From Frateuria defendens (lineage in GTDB: Bacteria > Pseudomonadota > Gammaproteobacteria > Xanthomonadales > Rhodanobacteraceae): a stretch of DNA of 64,000 nt. The notes beneath the pieces are model-generated. The model made no database searches. It saw only the letters and a program-made list of their open reading frames with translations, and was not told the DNA's origin. The stretch spans positions 124,001 to 188,000 of the forward strand of contig NZ_LFQR01000004.1 of NCBI RefSeq assembly GCF_001182895.1, written 5' to 3'. Shown here piece by piece: positions 32,652-43,118 of this stretch. Within the stretch, counting starts at the first letter, position 1, and the number at the start of each line of letters is the position of its first letter. The position numbers were made by a program, and so were the translations under genes.

Positions 32652-32706
32652 ATGACAGGGCGCTTCCACACTGCGCGGCGTTCGCATCGCACCCTGGAGC
32701 CACCCC

Positions 32707-33714
32707 ATGTCCGCCGCCGCCCTCCGCCACGACTGGACGCGCGAGGAAGTCGCCGCGCTGTTCGCACTGCCGTTCAACGAGCTGCTGCACCGCGCGCACT
32801 CGGTGCACCGCGCGCACCACGATCCGAATGCGGTGCAGGTCTCCACCCTGCTCTCGATCAAGACCGGCGGCTGCCCGGAGGACTGCGCCTACTGTCCCCA
32901 GGCGCAGCGCTACCAGACCGGCGTGCAGGCCGAGAAGCTGATGAGCGTGGAGGTCGTGGTGGCGCGCGCGCAGGCGGCCAAGGACGCCGGCGCCAGCCGC
33001 TTCTGCATGGGCGCCGCCTGGCGCGCCCCGAAGGACCGCGACGTGGCCAAGGTGGCCGAGATCGTCGGCGCGGTGAAGGCGCTGGGCCTGGAAACCTGCG
33101 CCACGCTGGGCATGCTGACCGGCGAGCAGGCCGCCACGCTCAAGGGCGCGGGGCTGGACTACTACAACCACAACCTGGACACCGCGCCGGAGTTCTACGG
33201 CGAGATCATCCACACCCGCGGGTTCCAGGACCGCCTGGACACGCTGGAACACGTGCGCGGGGCGGGCCTGAAGACCTGCTGCGGCGGCATCGTGGGCATG
33301 GGCGAGACGCGCGCGCAGCGCGCCGGCCTGCTGCAGACGCTGGCCAACCTGCCCGAGCACCCCGAGTCGGTGCCGGTGAACCAGCTGGTGCAGGTGCCCG
33401 GCACGCCGCTGCACGGCACCAAGGCGCTGGACCCGTTCGAGTTCGTGCGCACCATCGCGGTGGCGCGCATCCTGATGCCGGCCTCGATGGTGCGCCTCTC
33501 CGCCGGCCGCCAGCAGATGGACGACGCGGTGCAGGCGCTGTGCTTCTTCGCCGGCGCCAACTCGATCTTCTACGGCGAGAAGCTGCTCACCACCGGCAAC
33601 CCGGACGTGGAAGCCGACCGCGCGCTGTTCCGCCGCCTGGACCTGCATGCGCTGGAAGTGGAAGCCGAGCCGGGCACGGTGCACGCGGACATCCTGGAAC
33701 CCTGCGCGGCTTAG
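32707..33714 (+). CDS. bioB: Biotin synthase
   Basis: 335 residues; radical-SAM enzyme inserting sulfur into dethiobiotin. The SAM-cluster ligands are Cys56, Cys60 and Cys63 ([10 protein letters not shown]), with [13 protein letters not shown] and [17 protein letters not shown] following; the auxiliary [2Fe-2S] ligands fall in the conserved CATLG, TCCGGI and SAGR segments. The stop codon TAG is formed at the edge of a repeat element that separates it from bioF. bioA and bioD are not in the window. Confidence 0.96.
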   Translation: MSAAALRHDWTREEVAALFALPFNELLHRAHSVHRAHHDPNAVQVSTLLSIKTGGCPEDCAYCPQAQRYQTGVQAEKLMSVEVVVARAQAAKDAGASRFCMGAAWRAPKDRDVAKVAEIVGAVKALGLETCATLGMLTGEQAATLKGAGLDYYNHNLDTAPEFYGEIIHTRGFQDRLDTLEHVRGAGLKTCCGGIVGMGETRAQRAGLLQTLANLPEHPESVPVNQLVQVPGTPLHGTKALDPFEFVRTIAVARILMPASMVRLSAGRQQMDDAVQALCFFAGANSIFYGEKLLTTGNPDVEADRALFRRLDLHALEVEAEPGTVHADILEPCAA

Positions 33715-33806
33715 AGCCTGTTCAAAGCCTCTCCCACCTGCACCCTCCCCTGCGTGCAGGGGGAGGAGCCAAGCCGCGTCAACGGCAAGACTTTGAACAA
33801 GCTCTT
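33713..33806. repeat. Dispersed palindromic repeat, copy 2 (TTAGAGCCTG element)
   Basis: Begins AGAGCCTGTTCAAAGCC on the bioB stop codon and ends AGACTTTGAACAAGCTCTT, giving terminal inverted repeats of about 15 bases. Internal hairpin: CCTCCCCTGCGTGCAGGGGGAGG. It is the reverse orientation of the element at 6270-6432. It lies inside the biotin operon, so it may reduce expression of bioF relative to bioB. Confidence 0.75.
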
Positions 33807-33876
33807 AGGCCGCCGGGCTCCTGCAGGCGCGCCCCCTGCCGCACCGCAGACCTGCCGCAACCCGCACGACTTCACG

Positions 33877-35046
<1,170 letters not shown>

Positions 35047-35072
35047 CCCGCGGGCCCCCGCGGTCCGCGGCC

Positions 35073-35078
35073 TATAAT
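35073..35078 (+). promoter_or_regulatory. Consensus -10 hexamer ahead of trhO-bioH-bioC
   Basis: TATAAT at 35073-35078, 27 bases after the bioF stop and about 150 bases ahead of the next start. No matching -35. It suggests trhO, bioH and bioC can be expressed separately from bioB-bioF. The long leader contains an imperfect GC-rich stem near 35098-35130. Confidence 0.4.
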
Positions 35079-35229
35079 GGCGCGACCTGCGCGGCAGGCC
35101 CGCGCCGCACGGGGACGTGCCGGCGGGCATGAACCGGCCCGGCCCCGCGCTCCATCCCTCCCCTCGCCGGGCGACGGCGGCCAGTCCGGCGCCGCCCCCA
35201 TGTCCACGCCACCGTTGCCAAGCCTCCCC

Positions 35230-36027
35230 ATGTCGATCCAGAACCTCGCCGCCTACAAGTTCGTGCAGCTCGACGACCTGCCCGCGCTGCGCGCGCGCAT
35301 CGCCGAACGCTGCGCGGCGCTGGCGCTCAAGGGCACCATCCTGCTCGCGCCGGAGGGCATCAACCTGTTCCTCGCCGGCCCGCGCGCGGCGACCGGGGCG
35401 TTCATGGACTGGCTGCGGCAGGACCCGCGCTTCGCCGGCCTCGCGCCCAAGGTCTCGCTGTCCGACGCGGCACCGTTCGGGCGCATGCGGGTGCGGCTCA
35501 AGCGGGAGATCATCACCATGCGCCACGCGACGATCCGCCCCGAGGGCGGCCGCGCGCCGGCGGTGGACGCGGCCACGCTGCGGCGCTGGCTGGACGCGGG
35601 CCGCGACGACGCCGGCCGCGAGGTGCTGCTGCTGGACACCCGCAACGACTACGAGACGGACGTGGGCCTGTTCGAGGGCGCGGTGGACTATCGCCTGCGC
35701 CGCTTCACCGAGTTCCCCGCCGCCGTGGCCGCCGACCGCGCGCGCTACGTGGGCAAGACGGTGGTGTCCTACTGCACCGGCGGCATCCGCTGCGAGAAGG
35801 CGGTGCTGCACATGCAGGCCCTGGGCATCGAGCACGTCTTCCAGCTCGACGGCGGCATCCTCAAGTACCTGGAGGACACCGACGGCGCGCACTGGCGCGG
35901 CGACTGCTTCGTGTTCGACGGGCGCGGGGCGGTGGATGCGCGGCTGGCGCCCGCGGCGTCGCCCCCGCCGTCGGCGGAGCCCGCCGCACAGGCCGCCTGC
36001 GCCGATGGCGCGGAGACGGCGGCATGA
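35230..36027 (+). CDS. trhO: TrhO-family rhodanese-like tRNA uridine hydroxylase
   Basis: 265 residues. N-terminal ferredoxin-like domain (about 1-100, [28 protein letters not shown]) then a rhodanese domain with the active-site loop [12 protein letters not shown] (Cys182; second Cys188). E. coli TrhO (YceA) uses this chemistry to make 5-hydroxyuridine at position 34 of certain tRNAs. This protein is shorter than YceA and lacks its C-terminal part. ATG 35230 fits the family start; ATG 35200 would add ten residues. It sits between bioF and bioH and overlaps bioH by ATGA, so it is translated with the biotin genes without an obvious link to them. Confidence 0.82.
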   Translation: MSIQNLAAYKFVQLDDLPALRARIAERCAALALKGTILLAPEGINLFLAGPRAATGAFMDWLRQDPRFAGLAPKVSLSDAAPFGRMRVRLKREIITMRHATIRPEGGRAPAVDAATLRRWLDAGRDDAGREVLLLDTRNDYETDVGLFEGAVDYRLRRFTEFPAAVAADRARYVGKTVVSYCTGGIRCEKAVLHMQALGIEHVFQLDGGILKYLEDTDGAHWRGDCFVFDGRGAVDARLAPAASPPPSAEPAAQAACADGAETAA

Positions 36028-36797
36028 GCCTGTTCATCGACAGGCTCGGCCACGGCCCGCAGCCGTTGGTGCTGATCCACGGCTGGGCCATGCACGGCGG
36101 CGTGTTCGCGCCGCTGGTGGAGGCGCTGGCCGCGCGCTGCACGCTGTACGTGGTGGACCTGCCCGGCCACGGCCGCTCGCGCGGCAGCCGCCTGCCGCTG
36201 GAGCCGCGCGCCTGCGCCGCGGCCATCGCCGCCGCCACGCCGCCGGCGGTGTGGCTGGGCTGGTCGCTGGGCGGGCTGGTGGCGCTCACCGGTGCCTTGG
36301 AGCAGGCCGACAGCGTGCAAGGGCTCGCCATGCTCTGCGCCACGCCGAAGTTCGTGCGCGGCGAGGACTGGCCCTACGGCAACGACGACGCGCTGGTGCG
36401 CCAGCTCGCCGCCGACCTCGAGAACGACTACCGCGCCACGCTGGAACGCTTCCTGGCGCTGGAGGCGATGGGCAGCGCCGACCCGCGCGCCGAACTGCGC
36501 CGCCTGCGCGAGGACGCCTTCGCCTACGGCGAGCCGGACCCGCGCGTCCTGCAGGAAGGCCTGCGCCTGCTCGAACGCAGCGACCTGCGCGCGCGCCTGC
36601 CGGAACTCACCGTGCCCAACGCCTGGCTGGCCGGCCGCCGCGACCGCCTCACCCATCCGGAGGCGATGCGCTGGTCGGCGGCGCGGTCCAGCGGCGATTT
36701 CCACGAGATCGCCCACGCCGGCCACGCGCCCTTCATCGGCCACGCCGACGCGCTGGCCGAGGCCCTCGCCCCCCTGCTGGAGCGCGTCGCCGCATGA
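36024..36797 (+). CDS. bioH: Pimeloyl-[ACP] methyl ester carboxylesterase
   Basis: 257 residues; alpha/beta hydrolase that removes the methyl group from pimeloyl-ACP methyl ester at the end of the BioC-BioH pathway. Oxyanion segment [12 protein letters not shown], nucleophile Ser81 in GWSLGG, and a C-terminal [11 protein letters not shown] with the catalytic His. Size is the same as E. coli BioH. Start overlaps trhO and stop overlaps bioC (ATGA), which supports the biotin role over a general esterase. Confidence 0.92.
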   Translation: MSLFIDRLGHGPQPLVLIHGWAMHGGVFAPLVEALAARCTLYVVDLPGHGRSRGSRLPLEPRACAAAIAAATPPAVWLGWSLGGLVALTGALEQADSVQGLAMLCATPKFVRGEDWPYGNDDALVRQLAADLENDYRATLERFLALEAMGSADPRAELRRLREDAFAYGEPDPRVLQEGLRLLERSDLRARLPELTVPNAWLAGRRDRLTHPEAMRWSAARSSGDFHEIAHAGHAPFIGHADALAEALAPLLERVAA

Positions 36798-37672
36798 GCG
36801 ACTTCCACCTCGACCGCGCCAGCGTGCGTCGCCACTTCGGTCGCGCCGCCGCCAGCTACGAGCAGCACGACGCCCTGCAGCGCGAAGTGCAGCAAACCCT
36901 GCTCGGACGTCTGGACTTCTATTTGCATACGCCCGCCGTGGTGCTCGACGTCGGCGCCGGCCCCGGCCGCGGCACCGCGCTGCTGCGCAAGCGCTACCCC
37001 AAGGCGCAGGTGATCGCGCTCGACCTCGCGCTGCCGATGCTCAAGGCGGCCGGCCGCCATGCCGGCTGGTTGAAGCCCTTCCAGCGCGTGTGCGCCGAGG
37101 CCACCGCGCTGCCGCTGCCCGACCACAGCGTGGACGTGCTGCACTCCAACCTGTGCTTCCAGTGGATCGACGACCTCGCCGCGCTGTTCGGCGAATGCGC
37201 GCGCGTGCTCAAGCCCGGCGGCTTCCTGGTGTTCTCCACCTTCGGCCCCGACACGCTGCGCGAGCTGCGCGCGGCCTGGGCGGCGGCCGACCAGCACTCG
37301 CACGTGGGCCGCTTCCTCGACATGCACGACGTGGGCGACGCGCTGATCGCCGCCGGCCTGCGCGACCCGGTGCTGGACGTGGACCGCTACACGCTCACCT
37401 ACAGCGAGCCGCGCGCGCTGCTCAAGGAACTCAAGGGCCTGGGCGCCACCCACGCGGACGGCGCGCGCGAACGCGGCCTCACCGGCAAGTCGCACTACCG
37501 ACGCATGCTGGCGGCCTACGAGGGCATGCGCGTGGACGGGCGCATCCCGGCTACCTGGGAAGTGGTGACCGCGCATGCCTGGGGCCCGCCGCCGGGGCAG
37601 TCGCGGCGCGGCGCGGGCGGGGAGATCGCGAGCTTCCCGCTGGACAGCCTGCGCGGCTCGCGCCGGCGCTGA
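36794..37672 (+). CDS. bioC: Malonyl-[ACP] O-methyltransferase
   Basis: 292 residues; methylates malonyl-ACP with SAM to start pimelate assembly on the fatty acid machinery. N-terminal VRRHFGRAAASYEQHDALQ is the BioC signature, motif I is LDVGAGPGRGTALL, and ARVLKPGGFLVFSTFGPDTLRELRAAW follows. The last 30 residues (GPPPGQSRRGAGGEIASFPL) are typical of this lineage. Final gene of the biotin operon; a repeat-rich gap follows. Confidence 0.93.
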   Translation: MSDFHLDRASVRRHFGRAAASYEQHDALQREVQQTLLGRLDFYLHTPAVVLDVGAGPGRGTALLRKRYPKAQVIALDLALPMLKAAGRHAGWLKPFQRVCAEATALPLPDHSVDVLHSNLCFQWIDDLAALFGECARVLKPGGFLVFSTFGPDTLRELRAAWAAADQHSHVGRFLDMHDVGDALIAAGLRDPVLDVDRYTLTYSEPRALLKELKGLGATHADGARERGLTGKSHYRRMLAAYEGMRVDGRIPATWEVVTAHAWGPPPGQSRRGAGGEIASFPLDSLRGSRRR

Positions 37673-38050
37673 GGCCCGCTGCCTGCGCCCTCCCCTGCAG
37701 GCCTGATCAGCGTCGAATCTCGGCCATGGCCCGTGCCCGGGCAAAGGCTGCCGATGCCGCGACGTGAAGCCCCTCTCCCGCCGGGAGAGACGAGGGTTCG
37801 GGCGGAGCGCGGGAGTGATGGCTTGCGCTCCGCCCGAACCCTCATCCGCCTGCCGGCACCTTCTCCCGAGGGGAGAAGGGCTTCGACTTGAGACAGTGAG
37901 GCCAACGCAAGGCACCCGCAAAGGCCCGCCGAGATTCGACGCCAAGCCGACCCGGCAAGCCGGGGAGGCGTTATGCGGCACCCGCGGCAAGCGTTTGAAC
38001 ACGGCCCGAAGGCGCGCGCTCCCGCGGCGGCCGGCTTCCCATGCACGCAC
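37673..38050. repeat. Composite inverted-repeat element between convergent genes
   Basis: This 378-base gap holds a perfect 19-bp inverted repeat, GAGGGTTCGGGCGGAGCGC (37792-37810) with its complement at 37825-37843, loop 14 bases. It is flanked by CCTCTCCCGCCGGGAGAG (about 37771-37788) and TTCTCCCGAGGGGAGAA (about 37861-37877). The whole looks like one mobile-type palindromic element of about 120 bases and can terminate bioC and the convergent hydrolase gene. No coding content supported. Confidence 0.7.
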
Positions 38051-38938
38051 TCATGCCCCGCTGCCGCCGTAGCGGTTGAGTGGCAGGCGCAGGTAGCGCA
38101 CGCCATCGCCCTCCACCGGCGGCAGGCGGCCGCCGCGGAGGTTCACCTGCAACGCCGGCAGCAGCAGCTGCGGCACCGGCAGCGTGGCGTCGCGCGCGGT
38201 GCGCAGGGCGACGAAGGCGGCCCCGGTGGCGCCCTGCCCCACGTGCACGTTGCCCTGCCGCTGCGCGGCGATGCGGGTCTCAGGCATGGGGCCGCGCGTG
38301 GCGGGCGGGTAGTCGTGGCAGAGGAACAGGCGCGTGTCCTCCGGCAGGGCGAGGATCTTCTGGATCGAGGCATACAGCTGCGCGGCGTCGCCGCCGGGGA
38401 AATCGCAGCGCGCCGTGCCGGTGTCGGGCGCCAGCAGGGTGTCGCCCACGAAGGCCGCGTCGCCGATCAGGTAGGTGAGGCCCTCGTCGGTGTGGCCGGG
38501 CGTGGCCATCGCGCGGATGGCCATCGCGCCGACGTGCAGCACGTCGCCGTCCGCGAGCAGCCGGTCGAACTGGCGCCCGTCCGGCACGAACTCCTCGCCC
38601 AGGCCGAACAGCGCCTTGCCGCGCGCCTGCGTGCGGGTGATGCCCGCGCCGATGGCCAGCCGCGCGCCCAGGGCCTCGCGCAGGTGGTCGCCCGCGCTGA
38701 AGTGGTCGGCATGCACGTGCGTCTCCAGCACCCAGGCCACGGTGAGGCGGTGCTCGCGCACGTAGGCCAGCACCGCGTCCACCGCGGCGGTGCCCACCCG
38801 CGCGGCGGCCGGCTCGTAGTCCAGCACGGGGTCGATCACCACCGCGGCGCGGCCTTCGTGCACCACGTAGGTGAAGGTATGGGTATCGGCGTGGAAGAAC
38901 GCCTGGACCTCGTGATGTGGACGGCGGGACGGGGACAT
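38051..38938 (-). CDS. Metallo-beta-lactamase-fold persulfide dioxygenase-like protein
   Basis: 295 residues. The metal motif is ETHVHADHFSAGDHL (THVHADH at 73-79), then ATPGHTDEGLTYLIGD and FVGDTLL, and the HDYPPATRG segment. HDY-P after the core is characteristic of the ETHE1/persulfide dioxygenase branch, which oxidises glutathione persulfide to sulfite with mononuclear iron. The last 70 residues (QRQGNVHVGQGATGAAFVAL) match bacterial members of this branch. No rhodanese or SQR partner adjoins it. A general MBL hydrolase is the alternative. Confidence 0.82.
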   Translation of the reverse strand: MSPSRRPHHEVQAFFHADTHTFTYVVHEGRAAVVIDPVLDYEPAAARVGTAAVDAVLAYVREHRLTVAWVLETHVHADHFSAGDHLREALGARLAIGAGITRTQARGKALFGLGEEFVPDGRQFDRLLADGDVLHVGAMAIRAMATPGHTDEGLTYLIGDAAFVGDTLLAPDTGTARCDFPGGDAAQLYASIQKILALPEDTRLFLCHDYPPATRGPMPETRIAAQRQGNVHVGQGATGAAFVALRTARDATLPVPQLLLPALQVNLRGGRLPPVEGDGVRYLRLPLNRYGGSGA

Positions 38939-39019
38939 GGCCTGGCGCGATAACCCGGGTGTTCCCGATTAGGCCCGCCCGCCCCCGAAGTCAAGCCGGC
39001 CGGACGGGACAGACCGCGC

Positions 39020-39925
39020 TCAATCGGCCAGCGGCGCGGCCGCCGCCAAATCCGCCGGCGGCTTGCGCGCGCCAAGCACGGCGCCGATCGAGGCCGCGAT
39101 GATCGCGGCGATCGCCAGCCACTGGAGCAGGCTCAGCCGCTCGTCGAGGAACAGCAGACCCAGCACCGCGCCGAGCGCGGGCTCGATGCTCAGCAGGATG
39201 CCCACGGTGCGCGCCGGCAGCCGCGTCAGCGCGATCATCTCCAGCGAATAGGGCAGCGCGGAACTCAACACCGCCACGCCGAGCGCGAACGGCAGCGCGG
39301 CCGGCGCGAACAGCGCGGCGCCGGCATGCGCCACGCCCACCGGCACCGCCACCAGCGCGCCGATGGCCGAGCCCAGCGCCACCGCATCGCCGCCGAACGC
39401 GGCGCCGGCGCGGCGGCCGAGCAGGATGTAGGCGGCCCAGCCCACCGCGGCGCCCATCGCATACAGCACGCCGACGGGATCGAGCGCCTGGGCGTGCCCG
39501 CGCCACGGCAGCAGCAGGGCCAGCCCGGCCATCACCAGTGCCACCCACAGCACATCCAGCGCGCGACGCGAGCCGAACAGCGCAATCGCCAGCGGCCCGA
39601 CGAATTCCAGCGCCACCGCGATGCCGAGCGGGATGGTGCGCAGCGCCATGTAGAAGGAAAGGTTCATCAGCCCGAGGGTGAGGCCGTAGCCCCACAGCGC
39701 GCCCCAGCCCTGCCGCCCCGCGAGGCGCCGCCACGGCCGCCGCAGCAGCCACAGGATCAGGGCGCCCAGCCCCAGGCGCATCGCGGTGGCGCCCTGCGCG
39801 CCCACCAGCGGGAACAGCTGCTTGGCCAGCGCGGCGCCGCACTGGAACGAGAGCATGCCCAGCAGCAGCGTGCCGACCGGCAGCAGGGACGAGGCGGCGC
39901 GCTGGGACATGGACGGGGCGACCAT
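39020..39925 (-). CDS. rhtA: Threonine/homoserine exporter, EamA family
   Basis: 301 residues with ten predicted membrane segments in two EamA repeats. Identity with E. coli RhtA is visible throughout: GAALAKQLFPLVGAQGATAMRLGLG, YGLTLGLMNLSFYMALRTIPLG, VALEFVGPLAIALFGSRR and LSSALPYSLEMIALTRLPART. E. coli RhtA exports homoserine and threonine. ATG 39925 is given; ATG 39910 is possible. Single gene, divergent from a BASS transporter. Its presence fits the complete threonine operon in the same window. Confidence 0.88.
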   Translation of the reverse strand: MVAPSMSQRAASSLLPVGTLLLGMLSFQCGAALAKQLFPLVGAQGATAMRLGLGALILWLLRRPWRRLAGRQGWGALWGYGLTLGLMNLSFYMALRTIPLGIAVALEFVGPLAIALFGSRRALDVLWVALVMAGLALLLPWRGHAQALDPVGVLYAMGAAVGWAAYILLGRRAGAAFGGDAVALGSAIGALVAVPVGVAHAGAALFAPAALPFALGVAVLSSALPYSLEMIALTRLPARTVGILLSIEPALGAVLGLLFLDERLSLLQWLAIAAIIAASIGAVLGARKPPADLAAAAPLAD

Positions 39926-40091
39926 TGCGGGCAGGGCGGGCCATCATGCCTGCTAGCCCCGGCAAAACCCAGCGCGCGGCGCCCCCTGCGCGGCCGCTGT
40001 TGGCATCCGCCGGCAACAAGTGCCGCACGGCTCGCAGAAGACCGGGACAGGCCTCTAGACTCGACCGCTTCGCGCCTGGATTCGCTTGCCG

Positions 40092-41039
40092 ATGCACCGA
40101 CTCGCCGCCTTCTCCCGCTTCGTCGGCAACACCTTCATGCTGTGGGTGCTGCTGGCCGCGCTGGCGGGCTACCTCGCCCCCGCCGCGTTCACGCCGCTCA
40201 CGCCATGGATCGGGCCGCTGCTCGGCGTGGTGATGTTCGGCATGGGCCTCACCCTCACCGCGGCCGATTTCGTCGAGCTGCGCCGCCGCCCGTGGGACGT
40301 GGCGCTGGGCACGCTCGGCCATTTCGTGATCATGCCGGGGCTGGCCTGGTTGCTGGTCAAGCTGTTCACCCTGCCGACCGAGCTGGCGGTGGGCGTGCTG
40401 ATCGTGGGCTGCTGCCCCAGCGGCACCGCCTCCAACGTGATGACCTACCTCGCCCACGGCGACGTGGCGCTGTCGGTGGCGATCGCCTCGGTCAGCACCC
40501 TGCTGGCGCCGGTGTTCACGCCGTTCCTGCTGTGGCTGCTCGGGCACAGCTGGGTGCAGGTGGGGGCCGGCGGGCTGGTGCTGTCCATCCTCGGCATCGT
40601 GATCGTGCCGGTGGTGCTGGGCGCGCTGTGCCGGCGCCTGCTGCGCGCGCGGGTCGAGGCCTGCCTGGACGCGCTGCCGCTGGTGTCGGTGGCGACCATC
40701 GTGGTGCTGGTGGCCGCGGTGGTGGCGGCCAGCCACGCACGCCTGGCCAGCGCCGGCTTCACCATCCTCGGCGTGGTGATGCTGCACAACCTGCTCGGCC
40801 TCGCGCTCGGCTACGGCTTCGGCCGCCTGTGCGGCATGCCGGTGGCCAAGCGCAAGTCGCTGGCGCTGGAAGTGGGCATGCAGAACTCCGGCCTCGGCGC
40901 CGCGCTGGCGGTGGCGCACTTCAGCCCGCTGGCGGCGGTGCCCAGCGCGATCTTCTCGGTGTGGCACAACGTGAGCGGGCCGCTCGCGGCCACGCTGTTC
41001 CGGCGCCTGGGCCGGTCCGAGCCGCCGGCCTCGCCCTGA
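40092..41039 (+). CDS. BASS-family sodium-dependent symporter (PanS-like)
   Basis: 315 residues, nine to ten membrane segments. Contains GVVMFGMGLTLTAADF, VGCCPSGTASNVMTYLAHGDVALSVAIASVSTLLAP, and LEVGMQNSGLGAALA, the two discontinuous sodium-binding motifs of the bile acid:sodium symporter family. The CCPSG(T)ASNVMT form is shared with PanS (ketopantoate uptake) proteins, so a keto acid is a plausible substrate but unproven. ATG 40092 is chosen over a TTG at 40086. Confidence 0.85.
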   Translation: MHRLAAFSRFVGNTFMLWVLLAALAGYLAPAAFTPLTPWIGPLLGVVMFGMGLTLTAADFVELRRRPWDVALGTLGHFVIMPGLAWLLVKLFTLPTELAVGVLIVGCCPSGTASNVMTYLAHGDVALSVAIASVSTLLAPVFTPFLLWLLGHSWVQVGAGGLVLSILGIVIVPVVLGALCRRLLRARVEACLDALPLVSVATIVVLVAAVVAASHARLASAGFTILGVVMLHNLLGLALGYGFGRLCGMPVAKRKSLALEVGMQNSGLGAALAVAHFSPLAAVPSAIFSVWHNVSGPLAATLFRRLGRSEPPASP

Positions 41040-41172
41040 GAGGCGCGGGCAGCTCCCCAGGGGACTGCCACCGAGCGCACTTTGCGAGGCACGGCTCCGG
41101 CCGGCCACGCCGCCGAACGGATCATTGCCGATGCGCCAGCCTGCGGCCCGGGTGATGCGGCCCGCCGGCGCG

Positions 41173-41595
41173 TCAGGTCGCGGGCGGGAACCACACGGTC
41201 TGGATCTTGCCCTGGCGCACCTCGTAGACGGCGACCGCCGCCGGCTTGTCCGGCGCGTCCAGCCGGCGCTCCTGGTCGATCACCAGCGGGCCGTTGACGA
41301 TGCGCTTGACGATGTCCACCCCGAAGCCCTTTGGCTTGGTGGCGAGGAAGGCGAAGGTCTGCTTGAGGGCGGGAATGCCCTTGACCACCGGGCGCTTGCC
41401 GGTGAGGTCGACGAGGCTCGCATCGTCGGCGTAGCACGCCGCGAACGCCTCGATGTCGTGGGCGTTGTAGGCGGCCACCTGGGCCGCCACCACCTGCTCC
41501 GGCGTGGCGCCCGCGCCGCCGCAGGCCGCCATGGCCTGCCAGGGCAAGGCCGCCAGGGCGAAGGCACAGCCGATGCCACGGAACGTCGTCGTCAT
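41173..41595 (-). CDS. Exported SnoaL/NTF2-like protein
   Basis: 140 residues. Sec signal peptide at about 1-23 (RGIGCAFALAALPWQAMAA). The mature part is a single NTF2-like domain: TPEQVVAAQVAAYNAHDIEAFAACYADDA and ASLVDLTGKRPVVKGIPALK, as in SgcJ/EcaC/DUF4440 proteins. Such domains bind small hydrophobic ligands or act as isomerases; no specific reaction is visible. Isolated gene. Confidence 0.78.
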   Translation of the reverse strand: MTTTFRGIGCAFALAALPWQAMAACGGAGATPEQVVAAQVAAYNAHDIEAFAACYADDASLVDLTGKRPVVKGIPALKQTFAFLATKPKGFGVDIVKRIVNGPLVIDQERRLDAPDKPAAVAVYEVRQGKIQTVWFPPAT

Positions 41596-41771
41596 GCGGA
41601 TCTCCGGTCGGCGCATCGAAGGGCTCCAACCTAGCGCTATGCGACTGGCCGGCAAAGATGACTTCCGCCACGGATGCCCGCGTCGCGGCACCTTCGACAA
41701 CCGCCACAGGGAACGCGGCCGATCACGGCCGCCTGCCGGCACACCGCCGGGCGATGCCGGCGGCGCGGCGC

Positions 41772-42908
41772 TCAGCCCGCCGGCTCGGCGGCGGCGCCGG
41801 ACCGCGCGGCACGCCCGGCCTCCAGCCGCTCGCGCCAGCACAGGAAGGGCCGCTCCACGCCGTAGTGGAGCAGCGCGCCGCCGAGCAGCACCGCCGCCGC
41901 ATAGACCGCGAAGGCGAGCACGCCCCTGCCCTCCAGCCACGGCCCCAGCGCGCCATGCACCAGGTGCATCACGCCCTTGTGGCAGAGGTAGAGGCTGTAG
42001 GACACCGCCGCGATCCAGCCCGCGCCCGGCACGCGCACCCGGCCCAGCCAGGCCGTGCGCCCCGCGCCCGCCAGCACCAGCAGGGCCAGACCCGCCGCCA
42101 GCAGCGGGTAGCCCACCACGGTGGGCAGGAAATCCAGCCGGTTGCGGAACAGCCACAGCGCCACGGCGGTCACGCCCAGGCCCAGCAGGGAAAGCGGGTT
42201 GGCATGCGCCTGCCAGCGCGCCCACCACGCGGACCGGTACGCCTTCGCCGCCGCCAGCGCCACGCCGGCCAACAGGCCGTCCAGGCGTGTCCAGGTGGGG
42301 TAGTAGATGTCCTCGACGAAGCGCACGCCATAGCCCACGCCGTCCACCTCGCGCAGCGGCGCCATGGCATGCAGCCACACGTAGCCGCGCACCGCCATGC
42401 CCGCCGCCACCGCCAGCGAACACATGGCGAGGAAGCGCGCCAGCGACGGCCGCCGCGTCAGCCACCAGGCCAGCCACGGGAACAGCAGGTAGAAGTGCTC
42501 CTCCACGCACAGCGACCAGGCATGCGAGAAGGCCGGGTTGTGGCGGTAGTCGATCAGGAGGTTGAGGGTGAAGCTCAGGAACTGCCACGGCGCCTCCAGG
42601 CCCGGCGCCTCGCGGAACGCGGGCCACACGTACAGCGCCAGCACCGCCCAGAACGCCGGCAGCACGCGGAAGGCGCGGCGCAGGTAGAACTCGCCCAAGC
42701 CCAGCGGCTCGCCGCGGGCGAGCCGGCCCAGCACCTGCGAACCGATCAGGTAGCCGCTGAGCACGAAGAACAGATCGACCCCGATCCAGCCGTTGCCCTG
42801 CAACCACGCGAAGCGCTCGCCCAGGCCGCCGACCACGAAGGCATGGAACAACATCACCCAGACGATGGCGATCGCGCGCAGCAGGTCGAGGCCGGGGAGT
42901 CGGCGCAT
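41772..42908 (-). CDS. Acyltransferase 3 family membrane O-acyltransferase
   Basis: 378 residues, about ten membrane segments. Starts LPGLDLLRAIAIVWVMLFHAF, with catalytic His22, then GWIGVDLFFVLSGYLIGSQVL, the OafA/YrhL signature. WSLCVEEHFYLLFPW and a C-terminal HYGVERPFL are typical. These proteins acetylate LPS O-antigen, exopolysaccharide or peptidoglycan; the acceptor is unknown. No SGNH domain. GGAAGGA lies six bases ahead of the ATG. A TATAGT -10 for this gene is at 42959-42964. Confidence 0.9.
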   Translation of the reverse strand: MRRLPGLDLLRAIAIVWVMLFHAFVVGGLGERFAWLQGNGWIGVDLFFVLSGYLIGSQVLGRLARGEPLGLGEFYLRRAFRVLPAFWAVLALYVWPAFREAPGLEAPWQFLSFTLNLLIDYRHNPAFSHAWSLCVEEHFYLLFPWLAWWLTRRPSLARFLAMCSLAVAAGMAVRGYVWLHAMAPLREVDGVGYGVRFVEDIYYPTWTRLDGLLAGVALAAAKAYRSAWWARWQAHANPLSLLGLGVTAVALWLFRNRLDFLPTVVGYPLLAAGLALLVLAGAGRTAWLGRVRVPGAGWIAAVSYSLYLCHKGVMHLVHGALGPWLEGRGVLAFAVYAAAVLLGGALLHYGVERPFLCWRERLEAGRAARSGAAAEPAG

Positions 42909-42958
42909 GGGAATCCTTCCAGGGAGGTCGCCGCATCACCCTGACGCGGCGGCGGCCC

Positions 42959-42964
42959 ACTATA
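42959..42964 (-). promoter_or_regulatory. Predicted -10 of the acyltransferase gene
   Basis: TATAGT on the minus strand, about 51 bases upstream of the start codon, with no clear -35. The rest of the 210-base gap to tag holds nothing further that I can name. Confidence 0.35.
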
Positions 42965-43118
42965 GCGAGCACGGAATGATCCGTGCCCTTGGCTATCGGC
43001 CCGCTTCCCGGCAAGGGGCGCCGCCGCAGCGGTTCAGGCCGGTTTCATCGACCTGACGCGCACCCGCACGGCAATCACCGTGGCGGCGTGATGCGCATCA
43101 CGCTCGCGTGTCCGCCGC

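Noticed and set aside
37673-38050. CRISPR array or insertion sequence
   Set aside because: The repeats are single palindromes with no regular spacers, no cas genes and no transposase.
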